Shown in pieces: positions 7,431 to 15,164 of a stretch of DNA of 64,000 bases. The stretch comes from Lachnotalea sp. AF33-28. GTDB lineage: Bacteria; Bacillota; Clostridia; Lachnospirales; Lachnospiraceae. The translations under genes and the position numbers were made by a program. Below the pieces are notes generated by a model. It made no database searches, had not been told where the DNA came from, and was given only the letters and a program-made list of their open reading frames with translations. Where the stretch lies: assembly GCF_003477885.1 (NCBI RefSeq), contig NZ_QUEE01000010.1:62001-126000 (forward strand). Reading direction: 5' to 3'. Position 1 is the first letter of the stretch, and each line of letters begins with the position of its first letter.

Positions 7431-8157
7431 CCGCAAATACTACTACCTCAAACTGAAAGAGAACTTTTTTGACAGCGACTCCATTGTACTGTTGGAGGAT
7501 ATGAAAGACGGGATTTTGTACTCCAATATCCTGTTGAAGCTGTACTTAAAATCGCTGAAAAACGGCGGGAAGTTACAGCTTGACGAACATATCCCCTATA
7601 CGGCACAGATGATTGCGACGCTTACCCGCCACCAGATAGGGACGGTTGAACGGGCTTTAGAGATTTTCCGGCAGTTGGGGCTTGTGGAGCAGCTTGACAG
7701 CGGGCTTCTCTACATGACCGACATTGAACTGATGATAGGTCAGTCCTCTACCGAAGCGGAGCGGAAACGGGCTGCAAGGCTGGAAAACCGGGCGCTTTTG
7801 CCGCCCAGGACAAACGGCGGACATTTGTCCGACATTCGTCCACCAGAGATAGAGATAAAGAAAGAGATAGATATAGAGATAGAAAAAGAGAGAGAGTTAG
7901 AAACGGGACACCCCGCCGCCTATGGCAGATACAACAATGTATTTCTTTCGGACAAGGAACTTGCCGAACTGAAAGCAGAACTTCCCGGCAAGTGGGAGTA
8001 TTACATTGACCGCCTATCCTGCCATATCGCTTCCAGCGGGAAGAAATACAGGAGCCATGCAGCCACGATTTACAAGTGGGCGCAGGAGGACGCAGCAAAG
8101 GGAGCCGGGAGAAAGGGCATCCCGGACTATTCTTGCAAGGAGGGAGAAAGTTTATGA
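7420..8157 (+). CDS. Phage-type replisome organizer
   Basis: 245 residues starting at the ATG after AAAAAGGAGG. Residues 1-110 match the N-terminal domain of phage replisome organizers (YYYLKLKENFFDSDSIVLLE, then a winged-helix-like core), the part that binds the replication origin. A low-complexity linker of alternating Glu/Ile/Lys (encoded at about 7848-7905) joins it to a C-terminal DnaB/DnaC-interacting-type tail. With the loader encoded next, it probably lets the excised circle replicate autonomously during transfer. It overlaps the loader gene by four bases. Confidence 0.8.
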   Translation: MADNRKYYYLKLKENFFDSDSIVLLEDMKDGILYSNILLKLYLKSLKNGGKLQLDEHIPYTAQMIATLTRHQIGTVERALEIFRQLGLVEQLDSGLLYMTDIELMIGQSSTEAERKRAARLENRALLPPRTNGGHLSDIRPPEIEIKKEIDIEIEKERELETGHPAAYGRYNNVFLSDKELAELKAELPGKWEYYIDRLSCHIASSGKKYRSHAATIYKWAQEDAAKGAGRKGIPDYSCKEGESL

Positions 8158-9005
8158 GCCAGTTTGACGATATGGTTTTGAATATGACGCAGACCACGCC
8201 GGAGCCGGAGGACTATACCGGGGAGGACGGGCTTTTATACTGCGGGAAGTGCCGCAAGCCGAAAGAAGCCTATTTCCCGGAGGGCAAAAGCCTGTTCGGG
8301 CGTGACCGCCACCCGGCAGAGTGCGACTGCCAGCGGGCAGAGCGGGAAAAGCGGGAAGCCGCCGAGAAGCGGCGCACCCACCTTGAAGCTGTTGAGCGTT
8401 TGAAGCAGCGGGGCTTTACCAATCCGGCTATGCGGGAATGGACGTTTGAAAACGACAACGGGAAATGCCCACAGATGAAACACGCCCGTTCTTATGCGGA
8501 ATGTTGGGAGCAGATGAAAGCGGAAAATATCGGCTTGCTGTTGTGGGGCAAAGTCGGCACAGGCAAGAGTTATTTCGCCGGGTGTATTGCAAACGCCCTC
8601 ATGGAGCGTGAAATTGCCGTGTGTATGACGAACTTTGCATTGATACTGGGTGACCTTGCTGCCAGCTTCAAGGACAGGAACGAATATATATCCCGCCTTT
8701 GCAGCTTCCCGCTTCTCATTCTTGACGACTTCGGCATGGAGAGGGGGACGGAATACGGTTTAGAGCAGGTCTACAACGTGATTGACAGCCGATACCGCAG
8801 CAACAAGCCGCTAATCGTTACGACCAATCTCACGCTGGAGGAATTGCAGCACCCGGAGGACACCGCCCACGCCCGCATTTATGACCGTCTGCTTGAAATG
8901 TGTTCCCCCGTCCGTTTTACCGGGGAGAATTTCAGAAAAGCCACGGCACAGGAGAAAATGAAACGCTTGAAAACGCTGCTAAATGGAAAGGAGAGCCGCC
9001 TATGA
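8154..9005 (+). CDS. DnaC-like helicase loader ATPase
   Basis: 283 residues. The N-terminus has a zinc-finger-like set of cysteines (CGKC and CDC, about 27-60). The AAA+ core shows Walker A GKVGTGKS and Walker B LLILDDFG, with a sensor-like IVTTNL. Such proteins load the replicative helicase on single-stranded DNA. The ATG follows GGAGGGAGAAAG and overlaps the upstream stop; the gene's own stop overlaps tnpW (ATGA), so all are co-translated. Confidence 0.85.
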   Translation: MSQFDDMVLNMTQTTPEPEDYTGEDGLLYCGKCRKPKEAYFPEGKSLFGRDRHPAECDCQRAEREKREAAEKRRTHLEAVERLKQRGFTNPAMREWTFENDNGKCPQMKHARSYAECWEQMKAENIGLLLWGKVGTGKSYFAGCIANALMEREIAVCMTNFALILGDLAASFKDRNEYISRLCSFPLLILDDFGMERGTEYGLEQVYNVIDSRYRSNKPLIVTTNLTLEELQHPEDTAHARIYDRLLEMCSPVRFTGENFRKATAQEKMKRLKTLLNGKESRL

Positions 9006-9193
9006 CCAACACCCCAAAGCATGACTGCACCGCCCGCCGCCCGGATTGCGTGACGGAAATCCGTGTAGGCAACTCTGTCCTTGTCGTTTCCGGCTATTTC
9101 AAGGAGAACACTACCGCCACCGCCGCCGACAAAATGATGAAAGTGCTGGAAGCCGAAGCCAGAGCCGGACAGAATACGCCGCATACAGCATAA
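9002..9193 (+). CDS. tnpW: Transposon-encoded TnpW-family small protein
   Basis: 63 residues. The core (CVTEIRVGNSVLVVSGYFKE, then TATAADKMMKVLEAEA) is the recognisable TnpW pattern found just upstream of recombinase genes in this element type. Its biochemical role is not established. It overlaps the loader gene (ATGA). Confidence 0.75.
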   Translation: MTNTPKHDCTARRPDCVTEIRVGNSVLVVSGYFKENTTATAADKMMKVLEAEARAGQNTPHTA

Positions 9194-9210
9194 TGCCAGA
9201 CAAAGGAAAA

Positions 9211-9236
9211 GCGGTCATGTCGGGGAGCATGACCGC
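9211..9236 (+). terminator. Hairpin after tnpW
   Basis: GCGGTCATG and CATGACCGC form a perfect nine-pair stem. No T-run follows closely on the plus strand, so it may be a transcript-end structure rather than a strict terminator. Confidence 0.4.
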
Positions 9237-9248
9237 AGGAATGATATT

Positions 9249-9611
9249 TTACATTGATTTTTGTCGGTGTGATTTCTTTTTTTGCAATAAAGCATTGATA
9301 CGAATAAGATTATATCTTTGTATCATTACACAGTATAGATTATGCAGAAAAATAAGAAATGCAATTATTTGCACCCATAAGTAATCGGCAACCAGCATAG
9401 CAAGTAAACCAGCGAAAACGCCTAATGAATGTATTTTTGCATTTTTTATAAACTGATTTTTCAAAAAGATAATCCCCTCTTTGGAATAATCTTTCAAGAA
9501 ATAGTTATCCGTATCTTGTTTGCCGCGCCATTTATCATACAGCTTTTTCACTTTAATAACAAACTTGCGATACTGATTTACGCCCAAAAAGCGATATATT
9601 TTTTGCTCCAT
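9249..9611 (-). CDS. Small membrane protein resembling CrtO acyltransferases
   Basis: 120 residues with an SD-like GAGGAAA before the ATG. The first half is basic and cytosolic; two close hydrophobic segments (about 62-95) follow, and it ends with NLYCVMIQRYNLIRINALL. That tail resembles the NLPCxxxQRYNRxR signature of glycosyl-4,4'-diaponeurosporenoate acyltransferases (CrtO). The protein is shorter than typical CrtO (about 165 residues) and no carotenoid genes are nearby. It is the only minus-strand gene in the element and is AT-rich, so it is probably cargo. The enzyme name is a remote-similarity guess. Confidence 0.5.
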   Translation of the reverse strand: MEQKIYRFLGVNQYRKFVIKVKKLYDKWRGKQDTDNYFLKDYSKEGIIFLKNQFIKNAKIHSLGVFAGLLAMLVADYLWVQIIAFLIFLHNLYCVMIQRYNLIRINALLQKKKSHRQKSM

Positions 9612-9826
9612 TTTTGTTTCCTCAACTATGTCATTTTTGCTTCGGAGTAAAGTATATCACATTCTTTTGAAATTTTCTACTTCTTGTCCCAGAGAAGATT
9701 TTGCTACATCAAAACCGTCATTTTGACGGGACGTAAAGAAGCAGAAACCGCTATACAACCGCCCCTGTTCCGTGGTACAATAAAGCTACGGAATAGTGGG
9801 GCTGGCTGTCGGAAATGGAGGACACT

Positions 9827-11437
9827 ATGTTAAGACAGACCACCCGAAACCTTATTACCGCCCTTTATCCGAGATTATCCCACGAGGACGAACTGCAAGG
9901 GGAATCCAATTCTATCAGCAACCAGAAGCGAATCCTTGAAACCTACGCAAAGCAGAACGGCTTTTCTAATCTGCAATGGTACACAGACGACGGCTATTCT
10001 GGGGCGAACTTCCAAAGACCGGGTTTTCAAGCCATGCTTGCGGACATTGAAGCCGGAAAAGTCGGCACCGTCATAGTCAAGGATATGTCCCGGTTAGGGC
10101 GAAACTACCTGCAAGTGGGAATGTACACAGAAATGATATTCCCACAGAAAGGCGTCCGCTTTATCGCTATCAATGACGGAGTGGACAGCGCACAGGGCGA
10201 CAATGATTTTGCCCCGCTGCGGAACATTTTCAATGAATGGCTGGTGAGAGATACGAGCAAGAAAATCAAGGCAGTAAAACGGTCTAAGGGCATGAGCGGC
10301 AAGCCTGTCACAAGCAAGCCCGTGTATGGCTACCTCATGGACGAGGGCGAAAATTTCATCATTGACGAGGAAGCCGCCCCCGTAGTCAAGCAGATATACA
10401 GCTTGTGCCTTGCCGGGAACGGGCCGACCAAAATCGCCCGTATGCTCACGGAGCAGCAGATCCCCACGCCGGGGACGCTGGAATACCGCAGGACGGGCAG
10501 CACCCGCCGCTACCACCCCGGCTATGAGTGCAAGTGGGCGACGAACACCGTTGTACATATCCTTGAAAACAGGGAGTACACGGGCTGTCTGGTAAACTTC
10601 AAAACGGAGAAGCCGTCCTACAAGACCAAGCACAGCGTAGAAAACCCCATTGAGAAACAGGCGATTTTCCCAGACCACCATGAGTCTATCATTGACGGGG
10701 AAACGTGGGAGCGAGTGCAGGAGTTACGAAAGCAGCGCAAACGCCCGAACCGCTATGATGAAGTGGGCTTGTTTTCCGGTTTGCTGTTCTGCGCCGACTG
10801 CGGCAGCGTCCTTTATCAGCAGCGTTACCAGAACGCCGCCCGGAAGCAGGATTGCTACATCTGCGGCAGCTACAAGAAGCGTACCCATGACTGTACGGCG
10901 CACTTTATCCGCACCGACCTGTTGACCGCCGGAGTGACGGACAATCTGCGGAAAGTTACCAGCTATGCGGCGAAGCACGAAGCCCGCTTTATGAAGCTGC
11001 TGATTGAGCAGAACGAGGACGGGGGCAAGCGCAGGAACGCTGCAAAGAAAAAGGAACTGGAAGCCGCCGAGAAGCGTATCGGCGAACTTTCCGCTATCTT
11101 CAAGCGGCTGTATGAGGACAGCGTGACCGGGCGCATTTCTGATGAACGGTTTACGGAACTGTCGGCAGACTATGAAGCCGAGCAGAAAGAACTGAAAGAG
11201 CGAGCCGCCGCATTACAGGCGGAACTTTCCAAAGCACAGGAAGCCACCGTAAACGCCGGAAAGTTTATGAATATCGTCCGCAAGAACATGAATTTTGAGG
11301 AACTTACCCCTACCCTGTTGCGGGAGTTTGTGGAGAAAATCATAGTGCATGAGTGCAGCTATGACGAGAACGGAACCCGCAGACAGGAAATTGAAATCTA
11401 TTACTCTTTCGTCGGCAAGGTAGATTTGCCCGAATGA
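9827..11437 (+). CDS. Large serine recombinase of the mobile element
   Basis: 536 residues from the ATG five bases after GGAGG (an ATG at 9815 overlaps that site). The N-terminal resolvase domain contains the nucleophile Ser18 (LYPRLSHEDE) and the conserved SRLGR region (VKDMSRLGRNYL). Next come a recombinase domain (about 165-280), a zinc ribbon (CADCGSVLY and CYICGSYKKRTHDC) and a long coiled coil (about 400-470). It catalyses integration and excision using a dinucleotide crossover. It is the last gene of the element, and its stop is about 100 bases from the right junction. Confidence 0.95.
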   Translation: MLRQTTRNLITALYPRLSHEDELQGESNSISNQKRILETYAKQNGFSNLQWYTDDGYSGANFQRPGFQAMLADIEAGKVGTVIVKDMSRLGRNYLQVGMYTEMIFPQKGVRFIAINDGVDSAQGDNDFAPLRNIFNEWLVRDTSKKIKAVKRSKGMSGKPVTSKPVYGYLMDEGENFIIDEEAAPVVKQIYSLCLAGNGPTKIARMLTEQQIPTPGTLEYRRTGSTRRYHPGYECKWATNTVVHILENREYTGCLVNFKTEKPSYKTKHSVENPIEKQAIFPDHHESIIDGETWERVQELRKQRKRPNRYDEVGLFSGLLFCADCGSVLYQQRYQNAARKQDCYICGSYKKRTHDCTAHFIRTDLLTAGVTDNLRKVTSYAAKHEARFMKLLIEQNEDGGKRRNAAKKKELEAAEKRIGELSAIFKRLYEDSVTGRISDERFTELSADYEAEQKELKERAAALQAELSKAQEATVNAGKFMNIVRKNMNFEELTPTLLREFVEKIIVHECSYDENGTRRQEIEIYYSFVGKVDLPE

Positions 11438-11445
11438 CCGCCCAA

Positions 11446-11494
11446 CCTATCCGACACAATGCGCAAGTGCCGGATAGGAACGGCAAAATTTTTT
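11446..11494 (+). terminator. Weak terminator-like hairpin at the end of the recombinase gene
   Basis: CCTATCCG (11446-11453) pairs with CGGATAGG (11471-11478), and TTTTTT follows after a gap (11489-11494). The gap makes termination uncertain, so recombinase transcripts may read into the sugar operon. Confidence 0.35.
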
Positions 11495-11507
11495 ACACTT
11501 CTCTTAC

Positions 11508-11526
11508 TTCTTTATCACACATCAGC
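11508..11526 (-). repeat. Right subterminal inverted repeat of the mobile element
   Basis: The reverse complement, GCTGATGTGTGATAAAGAA, matches 1579-1597 at 16 of 19 positions. It lies about 12 bases inside the right junction. Confidence 0.55.
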
Positions 11527-11528
11527 AA

Positions 11529-12434
11529 ATGCGCAAGGGGCTGAAGCAGATGAGAAAGCATTGGCAGTTTTATCTGTTGATTGCACTTCCACTTATTTAT
11601 ATTATCGTATTCTGCTATATTCCAATGCCGGGTGTTTTGATGGCATTTGAACGCTATAGCCCGTCCAAAGGATTATTAGGAAGTGACTGGGTAGGCTTAC
11701 AGCACTTCAAACAGTTTTTCGCTTCCCCGTCGAGCACCAGAATTATATGGAACACCCTGCGCATCGGTCTGTATTCCCTGATTGCGGGATTCCCGATTCC
11801 GATTATTCTGGCAGTCGCTGTAAATGAGGTGGCAAATAAGAGGTTTAAGAAATCCGTACAGATGATTACCTACGCACCGTACTTTATTTCTACAGTCGTA
11901 TTGGTAGGTATTCTGGCACAGATTACCGATCCCCGTCTGGGTGTGCTGAATAAGATCATTGAGCTGTTCGGCGGGGACCCCATTAATTTTATGGGAAACC
12001 CCAAGATGTTTGATCACTTATATGTATGGTCCGGAATCTGGCAGGGTGTTGGCTATAATTCCGTCATTTATATTGCGGCGCTGGCCGGAGTAAGCAAGGA
12101 ACTGCAGGAGGCGGCAGTGGTAGACGGCGCTTCCAGATGGAAACGAATCTGGCATGTGGATCTGCCGAGCATTCGCCCGCAGATTATCATCCTTCTTATC
12201 TTTAGTGTCGGAAATGTACTCAACATCGGGTATGAAAAGATTTATCTTATGCAGAATGATTTGAACATTCAGACCTCAGAAGTGATTTCTACGTTTGTGT
12301 ATAAGGTTGGTCTTGTAAATGCAGATTATGGCTTCTCTACCGCAGTCGGTTTATTTAATGCTGTGATCAGTATCATTCTTCTGACTACAACCAATTACAT
12401 TGCGAAGAAAACAACAGATACAGGCATTTGGTGA
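11529..12434 (+). CDS. LplB-type sugar ABC transporter permease (5' end replaced by the mobile element)
   Basis: 301 residues with about six membrane segments and the permease EAA loop (ELQEAAVVDGASRWKRIWHVDLP). It forms the membrane channel with the next gene and passes oligosaccharides delivered by the lipoprotein at 13402. Codons up to GGG at 11540 come from or abut the mobile element. The ATG at 11529 has no ribosome site; the ATG at 11550 has AAGGGG nine bases upstream and may be the start now used. The native start is at 1538. The transporter body is intact, so function depends on new translation and transcription signals. Confidence 0.85.
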   Translation: MRKGLKQMRKHWQFYLLIALPLIYIIVFCYIPMPGVLMAFERYSPSKGLLGSDWVGLQHFKQFFASPSSTRIIWNTLRIGLYSLIAGFPIPIILAVAVNEVANKRFKKSVQMITYAPYFISTVVLVGILAQITDPRLGVLNKIIELFGGDPINFMGNPKMFDHLYVWSGIWQGVGYNSVIYIAALAGVSKELQEAAVVDGASRWKRIWHVDLPSIRPQIIILLIFSVGNVLNIGYEKIYLMQNDLNIQTSEVISTFVYKVGLVNADYGFSTAVGLFNAVISIILLTTTNYIAKKTTDTGIW

Positions 12435-12455
12435 CATAGAAAGGGGGTTAAGTCG

Positions 12456-13352
12456 GTGAATAATAAAGTAATAAAAAGTTCTTTTGGAGATAAAGCCTTT
12501 ATGGCTGGCATATATGTCTTTCTGTCAGCAGTCCTCGTGATTATGCTTTACCCGCTGATTTATGTAGTGAGTGCTTCGTTTAGCAGTCCCGACGCAGTGG
12601 CAAACGGAAAAGTGTTTTTACTTCCTGTGGATATTACCACCATTGGTTATGAGGCGGTATTTCAGAATCAGAAGATTGTGACCGGATTTTTAAACTCTGT
12701 GTTCTATCTGGTTGCAGGTACGGCGCTGAATCTGATGATGACAATGCTTGCGGCCTATCCGCTTTCGAGAAAAGAATTTTACGGAAAAAAGCTGGTGACA
12801 GGAATATTTGTATTTACGATGTACTTCAGCGGCGGCCTGGTTCCTTCTTATTTATTAATGAAGAATCTGGGACTTTTGGATACCAGAGCGGTTTTGATTA
12901 TTCCGGTGGCGATGTCGGTATGGAATGTCATTATTGCCCGTACCTATCTGCAGAGCACCATCCCGGACGAGCTGTTTGAGGCAGCTTCCTTAGACGGCTG
13001 CAGTGAAATCGGTTTTTTCCTTAGAATCGTGCTTCCGCTTTCCAAACCGATTATGGCGGTGCTCGTACTGTATTATGGGGTAGGTCACTGGAATTCCTAT
13101 TTTAATGCGATGATTTATCTGAAGTCTCCGGATCTTCAGCCACTGCAGATCGTGCTTCGTGAAATTCTGCTGTTAGGCAATGTCGATATGACGATGATAA
13201 CGGATGCGGCTGCACTGGAGAAAATGCAGGGCCTTTCGAATCTGTTAAAGTATGCGGTCATCGTTGTGGCAAGCTTGCCGATGATGTGTATTTATCCGTT
13301 TGTACAGAAACACTTTGTAAAGGGTGTTATGATAGGATCTTTAAAGGGATAA
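12456..13352 (+). CDS. LplC-type sugar ABC transporter permease
   Basis: 298 residues, GTG start after AAAGGGGG. About six membrane segments and the EAA motif (ELFEAASLDGCSEIGFFLRIVLP), ending in the usual FVQKHFVKGVMIGSLKG tail. It pairs with the upstream LplB protein. The ATPase is not encoded nearby, as is normal for this class, which uses a shared MsmX-like ATPase (family knowledge). Confidence 0.9.
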   Translation: MNNKVIKSSFGDKAFMAGIYVFLSAVLVIMLYPLIYVVSASFSSPDAVANGKVFLLPVDITTIGYEAVFQNQKIVTGFLNSVFYLVAGTALNLMMTMLAAYPLSRKEFYGKKLVTGIFVFTMYFSGGLVPSYLLMKNLGLLDTRAVLIIPVAMSVWNVIIARTYLQSTIPDELFEAASLDGCSEIGFFLRIVLPLSKPIMAVLVLYYGVGHWNSYFNAMIYLKSPDLQPLQIVLREILLLGNVDMTMITDAAALEKMQGLSNLLKYAVIVVASLPMMCIYPFVQKHFVKGVMIGSLKG

Positions 13353-13401
13353 TTCTCCCTTCGAGATAAAATGAAAATATTCATTCAGGAGGAAAATGAA
13401 A

Positions 13402-15072
13402 ATGAAAAACAAGTTCATCAAAGTTACTGCTTTATTGCTTGCAGCAAGCATGCTGCTTGCAGGCTGCAGCAGCAAAGCACCGGCAGAAACGACTGCGCCG
13501 GCGGCAACAGAGGGCGTAACAGACCTTTACACTGAGGTGGGGACCTATCCTATCGTAAACGAACCGATCACCATGAGCGTATTTGCGTCTCAGGCGGTTA
13601 ACATCATTGATTTCAATACCAATGCATTTACCAAATACATGGAAGAATTAACCGGTATTGATCTTGAATTCGAAACAGCACCGCAGGATGCTGCAAAAGA
13701 AAAAGTAAACTTAATTATGACAGGCGGCGATATGCCGGAAATCTTCCTCGTGGGAAACAGCGGTGCTATACCGGACGAAACCCGTTTCGGTGTAGAAGAG
13801 GGCAACCTGATCGACCTGACAGACCTGATTGAAACCCAGATGCCGAACTTTAAGAAAATTCTGGAGGAGACCCCAGGCCTTCGCGGACAGATCACTTCCA
13901 CCGATGGCAAAATCTACAGCCTGCCATTTTACAACGAAGCATACCATGTAACCATGTCCCAGAAAATGTGGGTAAACACTGCAATTCTGGAAGAAATGGG
14001 GGAAGAAGTTCCGAAGACCACCGAGGAATTCTATAACTTATGTAAGAAATACAAAGAGCAGTATCCGGACGGAATCGCAGTATGCGGCGGCACCTTCTGG
14101 AATGGCGATCCGACAGCATTTTTGACCAACCCATTCACCTATCATCCGGGTACCGGTTCTGCACACGGTATGGTAGTAAAAGAGGGTACCGTATCTACGA
14201 TGGCAAATACAGAAGAATATCGTGAAGCACTTCGTTTCATGAATCAGCTGTATGAAGAAGGCTTATTATATGAAGGAACCTTCACTATGGACGGTACACA
14301 GGCAAAAGCACTTGCAGCGAGCGATGGCGAACCGGTACTCTTCATGAGCGGCGCAGCAAGCATCAGCTTTGTAGATTCTGCTGCAAATCCGGAGCTTTAC
14401 AGCCATTACTATCCGATGGAGCCATTGACCGGACCGAACGGCGAGAACAATACCACTTATTTCCCGACAACCGCAGCACCGGCGTTTGCGATTACAACCG
14501 CATGCAAACATCCGGAAGCAGCAGCTCGTATGGTAGATTACCTGTACAGCATGGAAGGTGCTATGAATGCAAAATCCGGCGTAAAGGGTGAAGGCAACTG
14601 GGACGATCCGGCAGAAGGTATGGTAGGCCTTGACGGAAATCCTGCATTGTATCAGGTATTCCGTCCGTACTCCTTAGAGCCGCAGAATGATACCTGGCAG
14701 GATGCCGGTGTAGCATACGCTTCTTCCGCATACCGTTTCGGAGAAGCTACCGACCCGGATCTGGATATCTTTACACCGGAAGGGCTTGAACTGTTACTGT
14801 ACCGTTCTACTCATGACTTATATGAACCGCATAAGTCTGCTGCAGTAGACAGCCTTCCATACAACTTAAAGCTTACTGCAGACGAAGCTACAAACATCCA
14901 GACAAAATCCGTAGAGGTTCAGAACTACTACAACCAGAGCAAGGTACAGTTTATCACAGGCGCATTAGACCTGGATACAGACTGGGATACCTATGTAAAG
15001 GGTCTGGAAGATATGGGTATGCAGGATTTGATTACTGTATATCAGGCAGCTTATGACCGTCAGTACAAATAA
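13402..15072 (+). CDS. Extracellular solute-binding lipoprotein (LplA-like)
   Basis: 556 residues from the ATG nine bases after AGGAGG; an ATG at 13396 is too close to that site. Signal peptide with lipobox LLAGC, followed by a Thr/Ala/Pro linker (ETTAPAATEG) and a long family 1-type binding domain. It captures the oligosaccharide outside the cell and delivers it to the LplB/LplC channel. The large size matches the oligosaccharide-binding subgroup. Glycosidases encoded next suggest a fucose- and mannose-containing ligand (inference). It has its own strong ribosome site and is followed by a strong hairpin. Confidence 0.9.
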   Translation: MKNKFIKVTALLLAASMLLAGCSSKAPAETTAPAATEGVTDLYTEVGTYPIVNEPITMSVFASQAVNIIDFNTNAFTKYMEELTGIDLEFETAPQDAAKEKVNLIMTGGDMPEIFLVGNSGAIPDETRFGVEEGNLIDLTDLIETQMPNFKKILEETPGLRGQITSTDGKIYSLPFYNEAYHVTMSQKMWVNTAILEEMGEEVPKTTEEFYNLCKKYKEQYPDGIAVCGGTFWNGDPTAFLTNPFTYHPGTGSAHGMVVKEGTVSTMANTEEYREALRFMNQLYEEGLLYEGTFTMDGTQAKALAASDGEPVLFMSGAASISFVDSAANPELYSHYYPMEPLTGPNGENNTTYFPTTAAPAFAITTACKHPEAAARMVDYLYSMEGAMNAKSGVKGEGNWDDPAEGMVGLDGNPALYQVFRPYSLEPQNDTWQDAGVAYASSAYRFGEATDPDLDIFTPEGLELLLYRSTHDLYEPHKSAAVDSLPYNLKLTADEATNIQTKSVEVQNYYNQSKVQFITGALDLDTDWDTYVKGLEDMGMQDLITVYQAAYDRQYK

Positions 15073-15101
15073 TACCTGCAGCAAAAAATAAGCTGGCATG
15101 A

Positions 15102-15136
15102 AAAAGGGGCTGTCGCAAAAAGCGACAGCCCCTTTT
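15102..15136 (+). terminator. Strong hairpin between the lipoprotein and fucosidase genes
   Basis: AAAAGGGGCTGTCGC and GCGACAGCCCCTTTT form a perfect 15-pair stem around AAAAA, with the closing arm ending in TTTT. It probably stops most transcription after the binding protein, giving more lipoprotein than enzymes. Confidence 0.85.
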
Positions 15137-15164
15137 GAAGAGAACAGACAGGAGGAAGGAAGAT

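Larger units (their letters stand above)
1556..11538 (+). mobile_element. Integrative mobilizable element (serine recombinase, MOBP relaxase), about 10 kb
   Basis: The borders come from three signs: the permease gene is split and its frame is restored by precise removal; GG/GGG occurs at both junctions (1553-1555 and 11537-11540), fitting a dinucleotide crossover by a large serine recombinase; and imperfect subterminal inverted repeats lie just inside each end. The element has its own recombinase, MobC, relaxase, replisome organizer, DnaC-like loader and TnpW, but no type IV secretion genes. It should therefore be mobilized by a co-resident conjugative element. Cargo: riboswitch-ribU-kinase/winged-helix, a lipoprotein and a CrtO-like membrane protein. 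Exact end bases are uncertain by one or two nucleotides because of the G runs. Confidence 0.85.

Noticed and set aside
7748..8197. 149-codon minus-strand frame rich in Leu/Ser repeats
   Set aside because: It is the antisense of the GAGATA-type tract in the replisome organizer.
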